64,000 nt of DNA from positions 62,001-126,000 of the forward strand of contig VXMJ01000057.1 in assembly GCA_009841145.1 (NCBI GenBank), written 5' to 3'. The stretch is from Caldilineaceae bacterium SB0661_bin_34 (lineage in GTDB: Bacteria; Chloroflexota; Anaerolineae; Caldilineales; Caldilineaceae). Shown here piece by piece: positions 38,019-49,264 of this stretch; the first letter of the stretch is position 1; every line of letters starts with the position of its first letter. A model generated the notes under the pieces. It did no database searches. It was not told where the DNA came from and saw only the letters and a list, made by a program, of their open reading frames with translations. Made by a program: the position numbers and the translations under genes.

Positions 38019-38135
38019 GCAACAGGCGGCTTGTTCAAGCTCCAGTTCACCAACTTGCACGGGTAATCCTAACGGAAGACCCGCCACCGACGTAACAATC
38101 GGTCCGGTCCGCAGTTGAACATTGGGACACACCAC

Positions 38136-39962
38136 TTATGCCGAAGCCACCACCGACCGACTGTTGTGGAATGGATCGAGGGCCCGCCCCTTTTCCTCCC
38201 GGAACTGGCTTGTGTACAGATGGTGGTAGTAGCCCCCGGCCGCCAGCAACTCACTGTGCGTGCCCATCTCCTCGATCCCACCACCACGTACCACCAGAAT
38301 CCGATCCGCCTGACGGATCGTAGACAGTCGGTGTGCTATCACCAGACTGGTGCGGTCGCGCAGGACTTCATTCATGCCTTGTTGGATGAGCGCCTCGGTA
38401 AGGGTGTCGACCGAACTTGTTGCTTCATCCATGATGAAGATGTCTGGCTGTGCCAGAATGGCCCGGGCGATACTCACCAACTGCCGTTGGCCGACGCTGA
38501 GCTTGACACCTTCTTCCCCCACAACACTCTGATATGCATCTGGAAGCGTGGAAATGAAGGCATGTGAGCCGGCCAAACGCGAAGCGGCCAGGACTTCCTC
38601 GTCGCTTGCATCCAGACGGCCATAGCGGATGTTTTCCTGGATCGTTCCTGAGAATAGGTGCGGCACCTGAAGCACCATCCCGACACGGGACTGGACCGAG
38701 CGTTGTGACAGCGTGGCCACATCCCAGCCGCCAATCGAAATCCGGCCGCGCTGCGGCTCGTAGAATCGGCAAATCAGGTTGACCAGTGTTGACTTGCCGG
38801 CCCCGGTCGGTCCCACCAGGGCAACCGTTTCGCCATTCCCGATGGTCAGGCACAAGTCGTTGAACACCGGCACATCGCTGTCGTAGGCGAAATCCACATG
38901 GCTGAACTCAATGTCTCCCCGCATCGATGTCGCATTGGCGGCGTCAGGTGTGTCGACGATTTCCGGCTTGGCCCCAAGCAAGCTGAAGACCCGCTCACCG
39001 CAAGCCATGGCCTGCTGCATGTCGGCAAATACCTTTGACATCTCCTCGATCGGCATCAGCATGAACGCGATATAGGCAATGAAGGCCTGAATCCCTCCGA
39101 TGGTGATGTCGCCGAGCTGAAACTGCCATCCGCCGTACCCGATGATGGTGCCAACGGCCAGGGCTGCCACAAGCTGGACGGCAGGCAGGAACAACGCGGA
39201 CAGGAACGCGGCGCGGAAACTGGATCCGAACATCTCCAGGTTGATTTCGTTGAATCGATCCGAATTCAGTCGTTCGCGCGCCAGGGACTTGACCACCCTG
39301 ACCCCCGTCAGCATCTCGTTGTACTCGCCGGTCAGACGGCTGTTAGTGCTGCGGACATGCCGGTACGCGCGTATGATGCGCGTCTGAAACCGCAGCGCGA
39401 CGAAGAACAGAATCGGAATGACCCCGGCCATGATCAGGCCCAGCTTCCAGCTGATGGCCACCATGAAGCCCAGGGATACGAAAATGCTGGACAGGCCCCA
39501 ACAAAGATCCATGAAGCCCCAGGAGATCATTTCGCCGATGCGCTTGGTATCGGAGGTCAGGCGTGCCATGAGCCACCCTACCGGGGTTCTGTCGAAGTAG
39601 GACAGCGACAGCTGTTGCAATCTGGCGAACATGTCGCGACACAGGTCGTACCGGATAAACTCCCCGAGGTACCCGGCTCCCAGAATGAATCCCACAACCG
39701 GGATGCTGAACACCGCAAACACCACTCCGTAGTGCACGATCAACCCCACGACATGCGGCCAATCTCCTGCCACCAGCCCTTCGTCCACAATCCGTTTGGT
39801 GAGGAAGGTGAGATAGGCCTCCTGCACCGAAATCGCCAGTGTGGACACCAGGTAGACCGCCACCCAACGCTTATGGCGGAGTTTAAGCCGCAGTAGTTGG
39901 ACCAGCGTCCGGCCGTCGAACGCGGTTTCGAACTCCTCTTCCTCGAAGTACTGTTCGGTCAT
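38136..39962 (-). CDS. ABC exporter half-transporter B (permease + ATPase)
   Basis: The 608 residues comprise a six-helix type IV exporter membrane domain (about 30-330), then an ATPase domain. The latter has Walker A VGPTGAGKST, Q-loop MVLQVPHLFSG, signature LSVGQRQLVSIARAI and Walker B DIFIMDEATSSVD, plus switch His in IAHRLST. The signature has Val instead of Gly after LS, seen in some exporters. The start ATG overlaps the stop of the partner gene (ATGA), so they form a heterodimer. The load may be a drug, lipid or peptide. Confidence 0.9.
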   Translation of the reverse strand: MTEQYFEEEEFETAFDGRTLVQLLRLKLRHKRWVAVYLVSTLAISVQEAYLTFLTKRIVDEGLVAGDWPHVVGLIVHYGVVFAVFSIPVVGFILGAGYLGEFIRYDLCRDMFARLQQLSLSYFDRTPVGWLMARLTSDTKRIGEMISWGFMDLCWGLSSIFVSLGFMVAISWKLGLIMAGVIPILFFVALRFQTRIIRAYRHVRSTNSRLTGEYNEMLTGVRVVKSLARERLNSDRFNEINLEMFGSSFRAAFLSALFLPAVQLVAALAVGTIIGYGGWQFQLGDITIGGIQAFIAYIAFMLMPIEEMSKVFADMQQAMACGERVFSLLGAKPEIVDTPDAANATSMRGDIEFSHVDFAYDSDVPVFNDLCLTIGNGETVALVGPTGAGKSTLVNLICRFYEPQRGRISIGGWDVATLSQRSVQSRVGMVLQVPHLFSGTIQENIRYGRLDASDEEVLAASRLAGSHAFISTLPDAYQSVVGEEGVKLSVGQRQLVSIARAILAQPDIFIMDEATSSVDTLTEALIQQGMNEVLRDRTSLVIAHRLSTIRQADRILVVRGGGIEEMGTHSELLAAGGYYHHLYTSQFREEKGRALDPFHNSRSVVASA

Positions 39963-41932
39963 GTCGTTCGCCCATTGATACCGACCGGGCCGGGCACACC
40001 GGCTCCGTTTATCCCGGCGTGCGGAAGCGGCTCGGCCGCCACGGTCGCCTGCCGCAACTCGTCCTGCAATTCGCTTTCAATATCGGACTGGATGCGGAAC
40101 ACATCCCGGTACAGGCCGTCCCGGTCCTTGAGATCATGATGGCGCCCGTGTTGGACTATGCGTCCCTTGTCCAGCACCAGGATCTGATCCGCATGCATGA
40201 TCGACTGGATGCGATGGCCAATGATGAAGGTGGTCCGATCCTTCATCAACACCTTCAGGGCAGCCCTGATGTGCCCTTCCGTCGAAACATCCACCGACGA
40301 AAGGGCATCGTCCAAGATGAGGATGCGCGGATTCTTGAGTAGCGTGCGGGCGATCGTCACGCGCTGTTTCTGCCCGCCCGACAGAGTGACGCCCTTTTCC
40401 CCCACGATGGTTTCGTACCCGTCCGGAAACTCCTGGACCACATCGTGGATGTGCGCAACCCGCGCCGCGGCGTAAAGGGTTTCATCATCGATTTCACCCC
40501 GAACCCCCATGAGCATGTTGCGGCGAATGGTAGTGGAGAAGAGAAAGGGATCCTGTTGGACGATGCCGATGTGCCTCCGCAGCCAATCGCGCGGCAACGT
40601 TTTCAGATCATGTCCGTCGATCGTGATGCGGCCCTGTGTGAACTCATAGAACCGCGGGATCAGCGATACGAGTGTCGACTTGCCGGAACCCGTGGATCCC
40701 AGCAGTGCAACGACTTGACCGGGCCGGGCCGTGAACGATACATCTTCAAGCACCGCGGGGGACTGGGCGACGGTGTCGGGTCCCAAGTCGTCGACCTTGG
40801 CTGTTGCGTCGTAAGCAAACCCCACGCGCTCAAAGCGAATCTCGCCCTCAATGCCCGACGGTGGTGGCAGGCTGGTTTGTTCACCAGCCGCCTCGCGTTC
40901 CTGGCGCACCACGGCCATGATGCGGGTATAGGACACCCAACCGGTGGACACCCTGGTAATCACCTGCCCCAGGTTGCGCACAGGCCACATGAACTGGCCC
41001 AGCAAGGCAACGATCGCAAGATAGGAGCCAAGCGTCAACTCTCCGGCCAGCACCGCGCGTGCACCCAGGTACACCGACAGCACCATCTGGGCGGCCACTA
41101 ACAGGTCGGTCCCGGACCAGAACAACGCATGCAGGTTGGTGAGCTTCAGACCCTGGTCCTTAAGCCCATGATTGTCCCGTTCGGTCATCTGGATTTCGTA
41201 GTCCTGACGCACAAAGGCGCGCACGACCCGAATGCCACTGAGGTTTTCCTGCAGACGAGTAGAGAGACGGGCCTCCTGCTGCTGGGCCAGGTCATACCTG
41301 CTGCTGATCAAGGGGTAAAACCGGAACGACGCCGCCAGGATAAATGGGACGGTGACGGTGGACCACAGGGCCAGGCGCGTATCCAACAGAATCATTCCGG
41401 TCATGAACACGGCAATCAGAAGGCAGGTACGCCCGATGCCCAACAGGGTATTGGCAAACAGCTTGCGTACGGCCTCCACATCGGACGTGGCCCGTTGGAG
41501 CAGATCCCCGGTCGCGTTGTTGTCGTGGAACAGGAACGAAAGGGCCTGCATGTGGTCGTAGAGGTAGCTGCGAATGCGGAAACAGGCACCCTCTGCGGCC
41601 TGCGCCGCCAAGCGACCTGCGCCGAAACTGCATGCACCGGTCGCCACCCCCAACAACACGAACCCGCCTGCATAGGCAGGAAGCGGCCAGTCGCCATTGC
41701 CCATCAGGCCATGGTCCACGAAGTCTCGCAGCAGAAACTGGCTGGCGGCCCGTGCCAAGGCCGCCAAGCCCAAACTCAGGATCGCGATGCCGTATGCGAG
41801 TCGATATCCCGTGATCAAGCGCCACAAGGCTACGACGCGATGGGAGTGCACCGTCTGCTTGAGGTCAAAGTCGTTGGCACGCAGCAACCTTTCGGTTCCG
41901 GCCCCGCCAACTCCGACTGAAGTAACCGACAT
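39959..41932 (-). CDS. ABC exporter half-transporter A (permease + ATPase)
   Basis: The protein has about 657 residues. The membrane domain (about 50-340) includes HDNNATGDLLQRATSDVEAVR. The ATPase domain has LLGSTGSGKST, VQQDPFLFS, LSGGQKQRVTIARTLL and ILILDDALSSVD. Walker B ends in Asp (LDDALS) rather than Glu, so this site is probably the degenerate one of a heterodimer, with partner B (MDEATSS) supplying the active site. Two adjacent ATGs (41935, 41932) follow an AGGA; the second has better spacing. Confidence 0.88.
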   Translation of the reverse strand: MSVTSVGVGGAGTERLLRANDFDLKQTVHSHRVVALWRLITGYRLAYGIAILSLGLAALARAASQFLLRDFVDHGLMGNGDWPLPAYAGGFVLLGVATGACSFGAGRLAAQAAEGACFRIRSYLYDHMQALSFLFHDNNATGDLLQRATSDVEAVRKLFANTLLGIGRTCLLIAVFMTGMILLDTRLALWSTVTVPFILAASFRFYPLISSRYDLAQQQEARLSTRLQENLSGIRVVRAFVRQDYEIQMTERDNHGLKDQGLKLTNLHALFWSGTDLLVAAQMVLSVYLGARAVLAGELTLGSYLAIVALLGQFMWPVRNLGQVITRVSTGWVSYTRIMAVVRQEREAAGEQTSLPPPSGIEGEIRFERVGFAYDATAKVDDLGPDTVAQSPAVLEDVSFTARPGQVVALLGSTGSGKSTLVSLIPRFYEFTQGRITIDGHDLKTLPRDWLRRHIGIVQQDPFLFSTTIRRNMLMGVRGEIDDETLYAAARVAHIHDVVQEFPDGYETIVGEKGVTLSGGQKQRVTIARTLLKNPRILILDDALSSVDVSTEGHIRAALKVLMKDRTTFIIGHRIQSIMHADQILVLDKGRIVQHGRHHDLKDRDGLYRDVFRIQSDIESELQDELRQATVAAEPLPHAGINGAGVPGPVGINGRTT

Positions 41933-42040
41933 CATCAATCCTGCAAACCAGGCTCCCAAACCTGCGGGAAACGGGCGTCCCGCCGCGCAACAGAGCGGGA
42001 GGTATACCAAAGCCACCCTCCAAACGCAATATTTTCGTAC

Positions 42041-42072
42041 AAAAAACAGGCCCGCCGATTGCGGCGGGCCTG
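42041..42072 (-). terminator. Rho-independent terminator after the xylA operon
   Basis: On the minus strand CAGGCCCGCCG, a 4-base loop and CGGCGGGCCTG (42047-42072) are followed by six T. Ends transcription from the xylA side before the ABC exporter genes. Confidence 0.93.
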
Positions 42073-42178
42073 GTCCAAACCTGCGGATTTGCCACGCGGG
42101 TGCGCGGCAGCGGACACATCCATGGGGGGAGAGATCCTTAGGGATTACCCAGCATTGCCGTCCCAACCGCGGCGCGTT

Positions 42179-43351
42179 TCAGCGCACGCCGAGCAGCAGG
42201 TCAATCAACAACTGGTCCAGCCGTTCGTACGGCTTGCTTCGGGCACCCAACGCATCCCGGTCGAAGGTGTGTCGGCGGAGTTCGCGGTTGCGGCCGGAAT
42301 CGTACCCGCCCTCAAGCCACATGGACATCGAACCGTCGTCCGCGGTGCACTCCGCGATCAATGCCTGAATCTCGCTGTCCGCCGCAAACTGCCGGCTCTT
42401 GTCCTTCAGGATCAGGTAGGTATGCATGCAGCCCCGCGCAAATTCCTTGACATCATCGAGATCGCTGGAACGATAGGCATGGGCATCAAAGTGGCGCGGG
42501 TTGTCATACCCAACGGACTCGAGGAAGTGAACCACATTGAACGCCTGCTTGATGCTGTGGGAGCCGAACCTGAAGTCCTGATCGTACCGGTCCATGTTCT
42601 GATCGTTGAGATCAATGTGGAACAGCTTGTCGGCTTCCCAGGCCTGTGCAATGGCGTGCATGAAATTGAGCCCCGCCATCTGTTCGTGGGCCATTTCCGG
42701 GTTGACTCCGACCATCTCCGGATGTTCCAGGGTTGCGATGAACCCGAGCATCGACCCCACCGTGGGCAGGTAGATGTCGCCGCGCGGCTCGTTCGGCTTG
42801 GGTTCCAGTGCAAAACGCAGGTTGTATCCCTGGTCGATCACGTAGTCGCACAGGTAGTTGATGGCATAGCGGAAGTGCCGTCCCGAATCGACCGCACACT
42901 TGCCCACATCGGTTTCCGTCCCTTCGCGACCGCCCCAGAACACGTAGGTTTCCGCACCCAGTTCGACACCAAGGTCGATGGCCGCCATGGTTTTTTGCAG
43001 CGCATAGGCTCGCACTTCAGGATCGCTGCTGGTAAAGGCGCCGTCCCGAAACACCGGATGCGTGAACAGGTTGGTGGTGGCCATGGGCACTACAATCCCG
43101 GTATCGTCCATGGCCTTGCGGAAGTCCCGCACGATGCGGTCCCGTTCGGCGGCCGTGGCATCGATGGGCACCAGGTCGTTGTCGTGGAAGTTGACGCCCC
43201 AAGCACCAACCTCGGCCAGCATGTGGACGATTTCGACCGGTGTCACCACCCCGCGGACCGGATCGCCGAACGGATCGCGGCCGATGTTGCCCACAGTCCA
43301 CAAACCAAAAGTGAACTTGTCCTCCGCCCGGGGAATGTACTGGTTGCTCAT
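42179..43351 (-). CDS. xylA: Xylose isomerase, short actinobacterial type
   Basis: The 390-residue protein matches the class I xylose isomerases: [19 protein letters not shown] at the start, FHDNDLVP with the active-site His, [22 protein letters not shown] with metal ligand Glu, HIDLNDQ and a final [13 protein letters not shown]-like region. It converts D-xylose to D-xylulose (or glucose to fructose). ATG 43351 (MSNQYIP) was selected; a distant GGAGG lies 13 bases upstream. Last gene of a three-gene sugar operon. Confidence 0.93.
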   Translation of the reverse strand: MSNQYIPRAEDKFTFGLWTVGNIGRDPFGDPVRGVVTPVEIVHMLAEVGAWGVNFHDNDLVPIDATAAERDRIVRDFRKAMDDTGIVVPMATTNLFTHPVFRDGAFTSSDPEVRAYALQKTMAAIDLGVELGAETYVFWGGREGTETDVGKCAVDSGRHFRYAINYLCDYVIDQGYNLRFALEPKPNEPRGDIYLPTVGSMLGFIATLEHPEMVGVNPEMAHEQMAGLNFMHAIAQAWEADKLFHIDLNDQNMDRYDQDFRFGSHSIKQAFNVVHFLESVGYDNPRHFDAHAYRSSDLDDVKEFARGCMHTYLILKDKSRQFAADSEIQALIAECTADDGSMSMWLEGGYDSGRNRELRRHTFDRDALGARSKPYERLDQLLIDLLLGVR

Positions 43352-43450
43352 GTTCTGCTGTACGCCTCCTTCAAAAAGCCGGCCAGACCGAAGCCTGGCC
43401 GTTCTCACAATGCAACTGATCCGCGACCGTTGCCGACCGCCGCGGGCGGC

Positions 43451-44641
43451 CTAGTAGACGCAGTCCACCTGCCGCCGGGTCTCGGCCGACTTCAGAATGG
43501 CATCGCAGATGACCGCATTCCGGTAGCCGTCCTCGAAGTCCGCTCCGATCGGAGCCACATCCCGGTCGTTCACAATGCAGTCCAGCAGATGGGTGATTTC
43601 GTGCACGAACGTGTGCTCCCACCCGATGATGTGTCCTTGCGGCCACCAGTTCTCCCACCAAGGATGGGTGGGCTCGGACACAAGAACGTTGGTGAAGCCG
43701 CTGGTATTCGGGTCTCCGTCGTTCCAGAAAATCTGCAGTTCGTTGAGGCGCTCCAGGTTGAAGACCACCGAACCCTTTTCGGCATTGATCTCAATGCGCT
43801 GGCCGTTTTTGCGGCCCCCGGCGAACCTCGTGGCTTCCACGGTACCCAAGGCACCGTTCTCGAACTCCAGAAGCGCCGCGAAGGCATCGTCCACATCCAC
43901 CTTGCCCATGGTGCCGTCGTCCCATGGTCGCTCCTCAATGAAGGTTCGGGTCATGCCGGACACGCTCTTGACATCGCCGACCAGGTAGCGGCCTAGGTCG
44001 ATTATGTGGGCGCCCAGGTCCCCAAGGGCTCCGCTGCCTGCCACGTCCTTTTGCAGACGCCAGATCATCGGCAGGTTGTAGTGGGGCATGATCCACTCCT
44101 GCAGGTACACCGCGCGGAAGTGGTAGACCTGCCCCAGCAGGCCCTGATCAATGAGGAGGCGGATTTGCCGAATGGCAGGCACGAAACGGTAGTTGTACGC
44201 CACCAAACCCTTGACACCGGCCTTGTTGACGGCATCCAGCATGGTCTTGGCTTCCTCTGCGGTGCGGGCCAGAGGCTTTTCGCAGATGATGTGCTTGCCG
44301 GCTTCTGCGGCGGCGATGGACGGGGCGGCGTGAACGTTGTTCGGCCCCCCGTTGTCCAACACCTGAACATTGTCGTTGCGGAGCATCTCCTCCCACGAAC
44401 TGTAGGTGTTTCGGTAGCCGAACCGTCGGGCGGCCTCAGCGGTCGCTGCTTGGTCGCGTCCGCAAATGGCCTCCAACACCGGAACGGCCGGTGGCGGATA
44501 CATCATGTGCGGAATCTTGAGCATGGCATTGGAATGGGCCTTGCCCATGAAGGCGTAGCCCAGCATGCCGATTCCGATCTCGGGTGCTTCGCCGGTGGCT
44601 CGTGCACCGGCCATGGCGGTAAAGCCGCTTCCGTCACTCAT
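43451..44641 (-). CDS. Gfo/Idh/MocA-family oxidoreductase
   Basis: The 396-residue protein has the N-terminal Rossmann motif IGMLGYAFMGKAHSNAM and the family hallmark HIICEKPLARTAEEAKTM with the catalytic-site Lys. A central GDLGAHIIDLGRYLVG follows, with the His of the second active-site motif. Members oxidise or reduce sugars and inositols with NAD(P). Surrounded by xylA and a TIM-barrel isomerase, it likely serves the same sugar. GFG-type loops vary in this family; no defect is seen. Confidence 0.9.
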   Translation of the reverse strand: MSDGSGFTAMAGARATGEAPEIGIGMLGYAFMGKAHSNAMLKIPHMMYPPPAVPVLEAICGRDQAATAEAARRFGYRNTYSSWEEMLRNDNVQVLDNGGPNNVHAAPSIAAAEAGKHIICEKPLARTAEEAKTMLDAVNKAGVKGLVAYNYRFVPAIRQIRLLIDQGLLGQVYHFRAVYLQEWIMPHYNLPMIWRLQKDVAGSGALGDLGAHIIDLGRYLVGDVKSVSGMTRTFIEERPWDDGTMGKVDVDDAFAALLEFENGALGTVEATRFAGGRKNGQRIEINAEKGSVVFNLERLNELQIFWNDGDPNTSGFTNVLVSEPTHPWWENWWPQGHIIGWEHTFVHEITHLLDCIVNDRDVAPIGADFEDGYRNAVICDAILKSAETRRQVDCVY

Positions 44642-44701
44642 GGCTATGGGGTTCCTTGGAATGGTTGGTAAGGATTGACACACCCCGGCTGGGGTTCTGG
44701 C

Positions 44702-45697
<996 letters not shown>

Positions 45698-45769
45698 GGA
45701 TTCCTCCCGTTGGAACATCAAGATGGGTTTGGATTTACGGGCACGGCGTACGCGGCAGTTGCACCTCCG

Positions 45770-45798
45770 ATTATACCGCCCGACCCGGCCCATGGACA
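45770..45798 (-). promoter_or_regulatory. Promoter of the isomerase-Gfo/Idh-xylA operon
   Basis: On the minus strand a perfect TATAAT lies at 45775-45770. A weak -35 box, TGTCCA (45798-45793), is 17 bases upstream. Distance to the first ATG is about 75 bases. Confidence 0.6.
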
Positions 45799-45826
45799 CT
45801 TGCGGCCGAAGGGTTTGCAAGTGTCC
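45794..45826. promoter_or_regulatory. Probable operator (10-bp inverted repeat) over the -35 box
   Basis: GGACACTTGC (45794-45803) and GCAAGTGTCC (45817-45826) are perfect inverted copies with a 13-base spacer. The site covers the -35 region of the operon promoter, where a repressor would block transcription. Confidence 0.6.
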
Positions 45827-45942
45827 TCCAAATGGCCTGATGTGGTCAGGTAAGCCGTTCCCGGGAAGGATGCCGGATCCCGCCGACCTGCCTCCAGTCA
45901 AGCATATCCAAGCCGCCGGTCCGCCAAGCGACCAGCAAGGCC

Positions 45943-47757
45943 CTACGCAGCAGCATCCTCCCGCCATCGGGATCGCAGGAAGTGGGCGGCCATCTTGGGT
46001 CGGCGTTCACGGGTGAACACCCCCTTGTGGTTGAGCGATGCCGGTCGCATCACCCCTTGTCCTGTCTTGAAGTCGGCGAAGTTCCAGACGTGCAAACCCG
46101 CAATCCACGGTCGCTCCGCCGCGACATCGAGCGTCATCCTCAGCACGTCAACCTGGTACTCCTCGGAGAACATCTCCGCCGGCTCACTGTGATGGCCTGC
46201 GATCGTGTCCGCCCCGAACTCGGCGATGATGATGGGTTTTGCCAGCCGCTCGTGCAGGGCATCCAATTCCTCTTCCATCCCGGCCCGCGCCTGCTCGATT
46301 TGACCGCCCAGTCGATACCAGCCCCAATACCGGTTGATCATCACGGCATCGCAGAGTTCCAGCCATTCGACCGGACCTCCCATCACACCGGCCAGTGAGA
46401 ACGGCCGGCTGCGGTCCAGTTCCCTGCCCGCGTCCACTAGGGCAGCGAAGAAATCGGTCCCGGCATCCACAAAGGCCGAATTGGCGTCTGCACCCCGGAA
46501 CCGGGCCATGAAGTCGGCGGTCATCGGTTCGTTGGCCACGCTCCACATGATGACACTGGGATGGTTCAGGTCGCGTCGAATCAGGTCGCGCAACTGGCCC
46601 TTGCAAACCTCAAGCCAGCCGGCGATCCGGTCACCGTTGTCCCCAAACATCAGCCCGACTGCCGGGATTTCGTCTATGACTAGCAGGCCGGCCCGGTCCG
46701 CGTACCGAAGCGCTTCCTCCGCGTACGGGTAGTGGGATGTGCGATAGGAGTTGGCACCAATCCACCTGAACAGTTCCCCGTCCTTCACGATCAGGGGCAG
46801 GTTCAGGGCCCGGCCGTGCACGGGGAAGTCCTCGTGCTTGCCAAAACCCTTCAGATGAATCGGCTCACCGTTGAGCAAAATCCGACTGTCCCGCACCTCG
46901 ACGGTCCGCACACCCGTTTCCAGACTGTAGGCGTCGCGGGCTTTGCCCTCGTCATCCCGGAGTTCCATGGCAACCGTGTACAGGTGCGGATCGGCAGGGG
47001 ACCACAGGCGGACTCCGGGCAACTCAAACCTGCATTCCGCTGTCCCGTCCTTCACGTCGCATGTTTCCTCGGCCACCGGCCGGCCGTCGGCGTCGAGCAC
47101 CTGGCAAACCAGCCGCGCGGCTGCACTGCCAGCTACTGCGGTCCGCAGATTGAGGTATCCGGTCAGGCCGTTGCTGCGATCGAAGCCCGTCTCAACGCTC
47201 GCGGAGACGATGTGCACCGCGTCCAGCATCGAAACCCACACCGGTCGGTGGATGCCCCCGTAGGGAAAGAAATCGAAGCTGGTCGGAGGGAACGACGACA
47301 TCATCGACGAGAAGGGCGAATCCGACGCATTGCCCGGGGGCACGCGGTCCGGCCTGAGATTGTTGTTGACCAGCACGGCCAGCCGGTTGCGTCCGTCCCT
47401 CGCCAAATCCGAAATGTCGAACTCGAACGGCAGATGGCCGCCATCATGGGATCCGACTTCGGTCCCGTTGAGCCACACCCGCGCGCTGTAGTTGACAGAA
47501 TCGAAACGCAGGCTCAACACCGAGCCGGGACCGGGAGCAAAGGCATCGAACTCCGTGACATGCCAGGCATCCCCAAGGTAGTCGCGGTGCTCAGGGAACA
47601 GTTCGTTCCAACTGCCAGGGACTGCAATCTGCCGGCCGGCCGGCAGGCCGTTCCACCACTCCTCCCGTTCACCATTCCCGTCGGGGTCAACTTGGAACGA
47701 CCAAAAGCCGTCCAAGGGCAAGGAACATCGAAAACGGTTGGATTGGGGGTACAACAT
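45943..47757 (-). CDS. Glycoside hydrolase family 2, beta-glucuronidase-like
   Basis: This 604-residue protein has the GH2 three-domain layout: sugar-binding jelly roll (about 1-180), immunoglobulin-like domain (180-280) and catalytic barrel (280-600). The acid/base is E410 in VANEP and the nucleophile E513 in IIAEFG. ASWNE-like and [17 protein letters not shown] regions match bacterial UidA. It should release glucuronate (or another terminal beta-sugar) from glycosides. No signal peptide, so it is cytoplasmic and needs an importer such as the GPH protein. Confidence 0.87.
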   Translation of the reverse strand: MLYPQSNRFRCSLPLDGFWSFQVDPDGNGEREEWWNGLPAGRQIAVPGSWNELFPEHRDYLGDAWHVTEFDAFAPGPGSVLSLRFDSVNYSARVWLNGTEVGSHDGGHLPFEFDISDLARDGRNRLAVLVNNNLRPDRVPPGNASDSPFSSMMSSFPPTSFDFFPYGGIHRPVWVSMLDAVHIVSASVETGFDRSNGLTGYLNLRTAVAGSAAARLVCQVLDADGRPVAEETCDVKDGTAECRFELPGVRLWSPADPHLYTVAMELRDDEGKARDAYSLETGVRTVEVRDSRILLNGEPIHLKGFGKHEDFPVHGRALNLPLIVKDGELFRWIGANSYRTSHYPYAEEALRYADRAGLLVIDEIPAVGLMFGDNGDRIAGWLEVCKGQLRDLIRRDLNHPSVIMWSVANEPMTADFMARFRGADANSAFVDAGTDFFAALVDAGRELDRSRPFSLAGVMGGPVEWLELCDAVMINRYWGWYRLGGQIEQARAGMEEELDALHERLAKPIIIAEFGADTIAGHHSEPAEMFSEEYQVDVLRMTLDVAAERPWIAGLHVWNFADFKTGQGVMRPASLNHKGVFTRERRPKMAAHFLRSRWREDAAA

Positions 47758-47829
47758 TCCTGATTTCCTACTGTGTCCTCGGCCCAAAGTGTGGACCGGC
47801 CTGTCCGGCGGTGCGACCCGCCGACTTGC

Positions 47830-48177
47830 TCAGGAGGGTTCCGCAGTGTCCGCGGGACTTTCCCGGTACTTGCGACCCTCGTCGATCAGCATCACTGGTA
47901 CGCCGGATCGGATCGGATATCGATAGCCGTTGCGGGGGTTCAACAGAAACCGCCCCTCGTCCACCAGTTCAAGGCTGCCCTTGTCCTCCGGGCACACCAG
48001 AATTTCCAGCAGATCGGGACTCACCTCGCCCCCCAACGGTGCTTCATCGTAGGGCTCGACATCCTGCTCCGGGATGTTGGCGGCCGACATGTCCGCCGGT
48101 TCCAGCAGCTTCCGGGCGTATTTGACCACCAAATAGGCAATCGCCAGGAAGAGTAGGATTTTGATGAGTCTGCGCAT
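47830..48177 (-). CDS. Membrane-anchored Trm112-like (UPF0434) protein
   Basis: The 115 residues begin with a hydrophobic segment (MRRLIKILLFLAIAYLVVKY), an unusual anchor for this family. The C-terminal half, DLLEILVCPEDKGSLELV...NGYRYPIRSGVPVMLIDEGRK, is the Trm112/YcaR fold. Only one Cys is left of the usual Cys pairs, so zinc binding is doubtful. Trm112 domains generally activate methyltransferases; the partner here is unknown. A 72-base gap follows to the GH2 gene. Confidence 0.7.
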   Translation of the reverse strand: MRRLIKILLFLAIAYLVVKYARKLLEPADMSAANIPEQDVEPYDEAPLGGEVSPDLLEILVCPEDKGSLELVDEGRFLLNPRNGYRYPIRSGVPVMLIDEGRKYRESPADTAEPS

Positions 48178-48352
48178 AAAATTGGTTTCCGAGAAAATCC
48201 TGCAGGTATACGAGTTGACTGGTTACAGAGTTTGGTCAGCCTGCAACCCAAATGGCGAAAGACCGCCGGAGATGGATCATATCAGAGAGGAAGCGCACCG
48301 GCCGGTGGGCTTGCCACCGGCGCTGCAGGCCGGACGGGCCTGTCGGACCGGT

Positions 48353-49264
48353 TCAATGTGGACCGGCTCGGCGGCATCCCAGTAGATTCGATCCGCGGAA
48401 AAGGTCCAGGAACTCCTCCATGTCCTGCACCACGAAGTTCGGTGGTTGGTCCTTGCCCAGGAACTCCTCCACGGATGTCACCCCAGTCCCGATGCCCAGG
48501 GTCCAGATGCCGAGTTTCTGGGCGCCCTCAATATCCGTTTCGTAGCGGTCACCCACCATCAGGCATTCGTGAGGCTGCAGCGCCAGCCTGGCCATGGCCT
48601 CCTCAAACATGCCCGGACTCGGTTTGCCGATGACGGTTGGCTCCACGCCCGAGGCCGTCTTCAAGAGCGACACGATGGCACCGGCACCGGGGATGTTGCC
48701 CTCTTCGGACGGAAACGTGGAGTCAACATTCGTGGCAATGAAGTCGGCTCCCGCCGCGATTGCCAGAGTTGCCTCAGCACACTTGCGGTAATCCAGGTTG
48801 AAGTCCATGCCGACCACCACGAAGTCGGCAGCCTGAGGCGAATTGGCCGGCTGGAATCCCCGCGTGATCATCGCGTTCCAGACACCGGGTCCCCCCACAA
48901 TCTGTACCTTGCTGCCAGGCTGAACATTGCGCGCCATCCAGCCAGCGGTGGCTTCGGCGCTGGTGATGATTTGGTCAGGCAGCGCCTCAATGCCCATGGC
49001 CGCCAACTTGTCGACGAACATGGAGGGCGTCTTGGTAGCGTTGTTGGTTACATACAGGAGGCGAATCCCCATGCCCTCCGACCAGGCAAGGAAATCCAAG
49101 ACTCCGTCAAGGATGGTCTCACCGCGATACACCACTCCATCCATGTCGAGCAGAACGGCCTTGATGGCCCCGGTGGCTTCCCGCACCTCATCCAGGCCAT
49201 GACTTGAAGTACCGTTTGCACCGGGCATATTGCCTGTCCAGCAATCCCTGACCGTGAATGCCAT
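48353..49264 (-). CDS. HAD-IIA family phosphatase (NagD/PGP-like)
   Basis: The 303-residue protein has the HAD nucleophile motif LLDMDGVVYRGE, LLYVTNNATKTP (motif 2), the C2-type cap region, IGKPSPGMFEEAM (motif 3 Lys) and MVGDRYETDIEGAQKLG (motif 4). NagD and phosphoglycolate/4-nitrophenyl phosphatases share this layout, and substrate is not decidable. A G+C-rich hairpin without a T-run (48301-48321) lies just after the stop. It diverges from tyrS. Confidence 0.87.
   Translation of the reverse strand: MAFTVRDCWTGNMPGANGTSSHGLDEVREATGAIKAVLLDMDGVVYRGETILDGVLDFLAWSEGMGIRLLYVTNNATKTPSMFVDKLAAMGIEALPDQIITSAEATAGWMARNVQPGSKVQIVGGPGVWNAMITRGFQPANSPQAADFVVVGMDFNLDYRKCAEATLAIAAGADFIATNVDSTFPSEEGNIPGAGAIVSLLKTASGVEPTVIGKPSPGMFEEAMARLALQPHECLMVGDRYETDIEGAQKLGIWTLGIGTGVTSVEEFLGKDQPPNFVVQDMEEFLDLFRGSNLLGCRRAGPH

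Noticed and set aside
37635-38135. 166-codon open frame on the minus strand in the hairpin gap
   Set aside because: It begins directly at the end of the ABC exporter gene, has no ribosome site or recognisable motif, and its composition follows the hairpins rather than a protein.
42059-43996. 645-codon plus-strand frame across xylA and the Gfo/Idh gene
   Set aside because: It spans two well-recognised minus-strand genes and their gap.
48301-48321. GCCGGTGG/CCACCGGC hairpin after the HAD gene
   Set aside because: No T-run on either strand, so it was not called a terminator.
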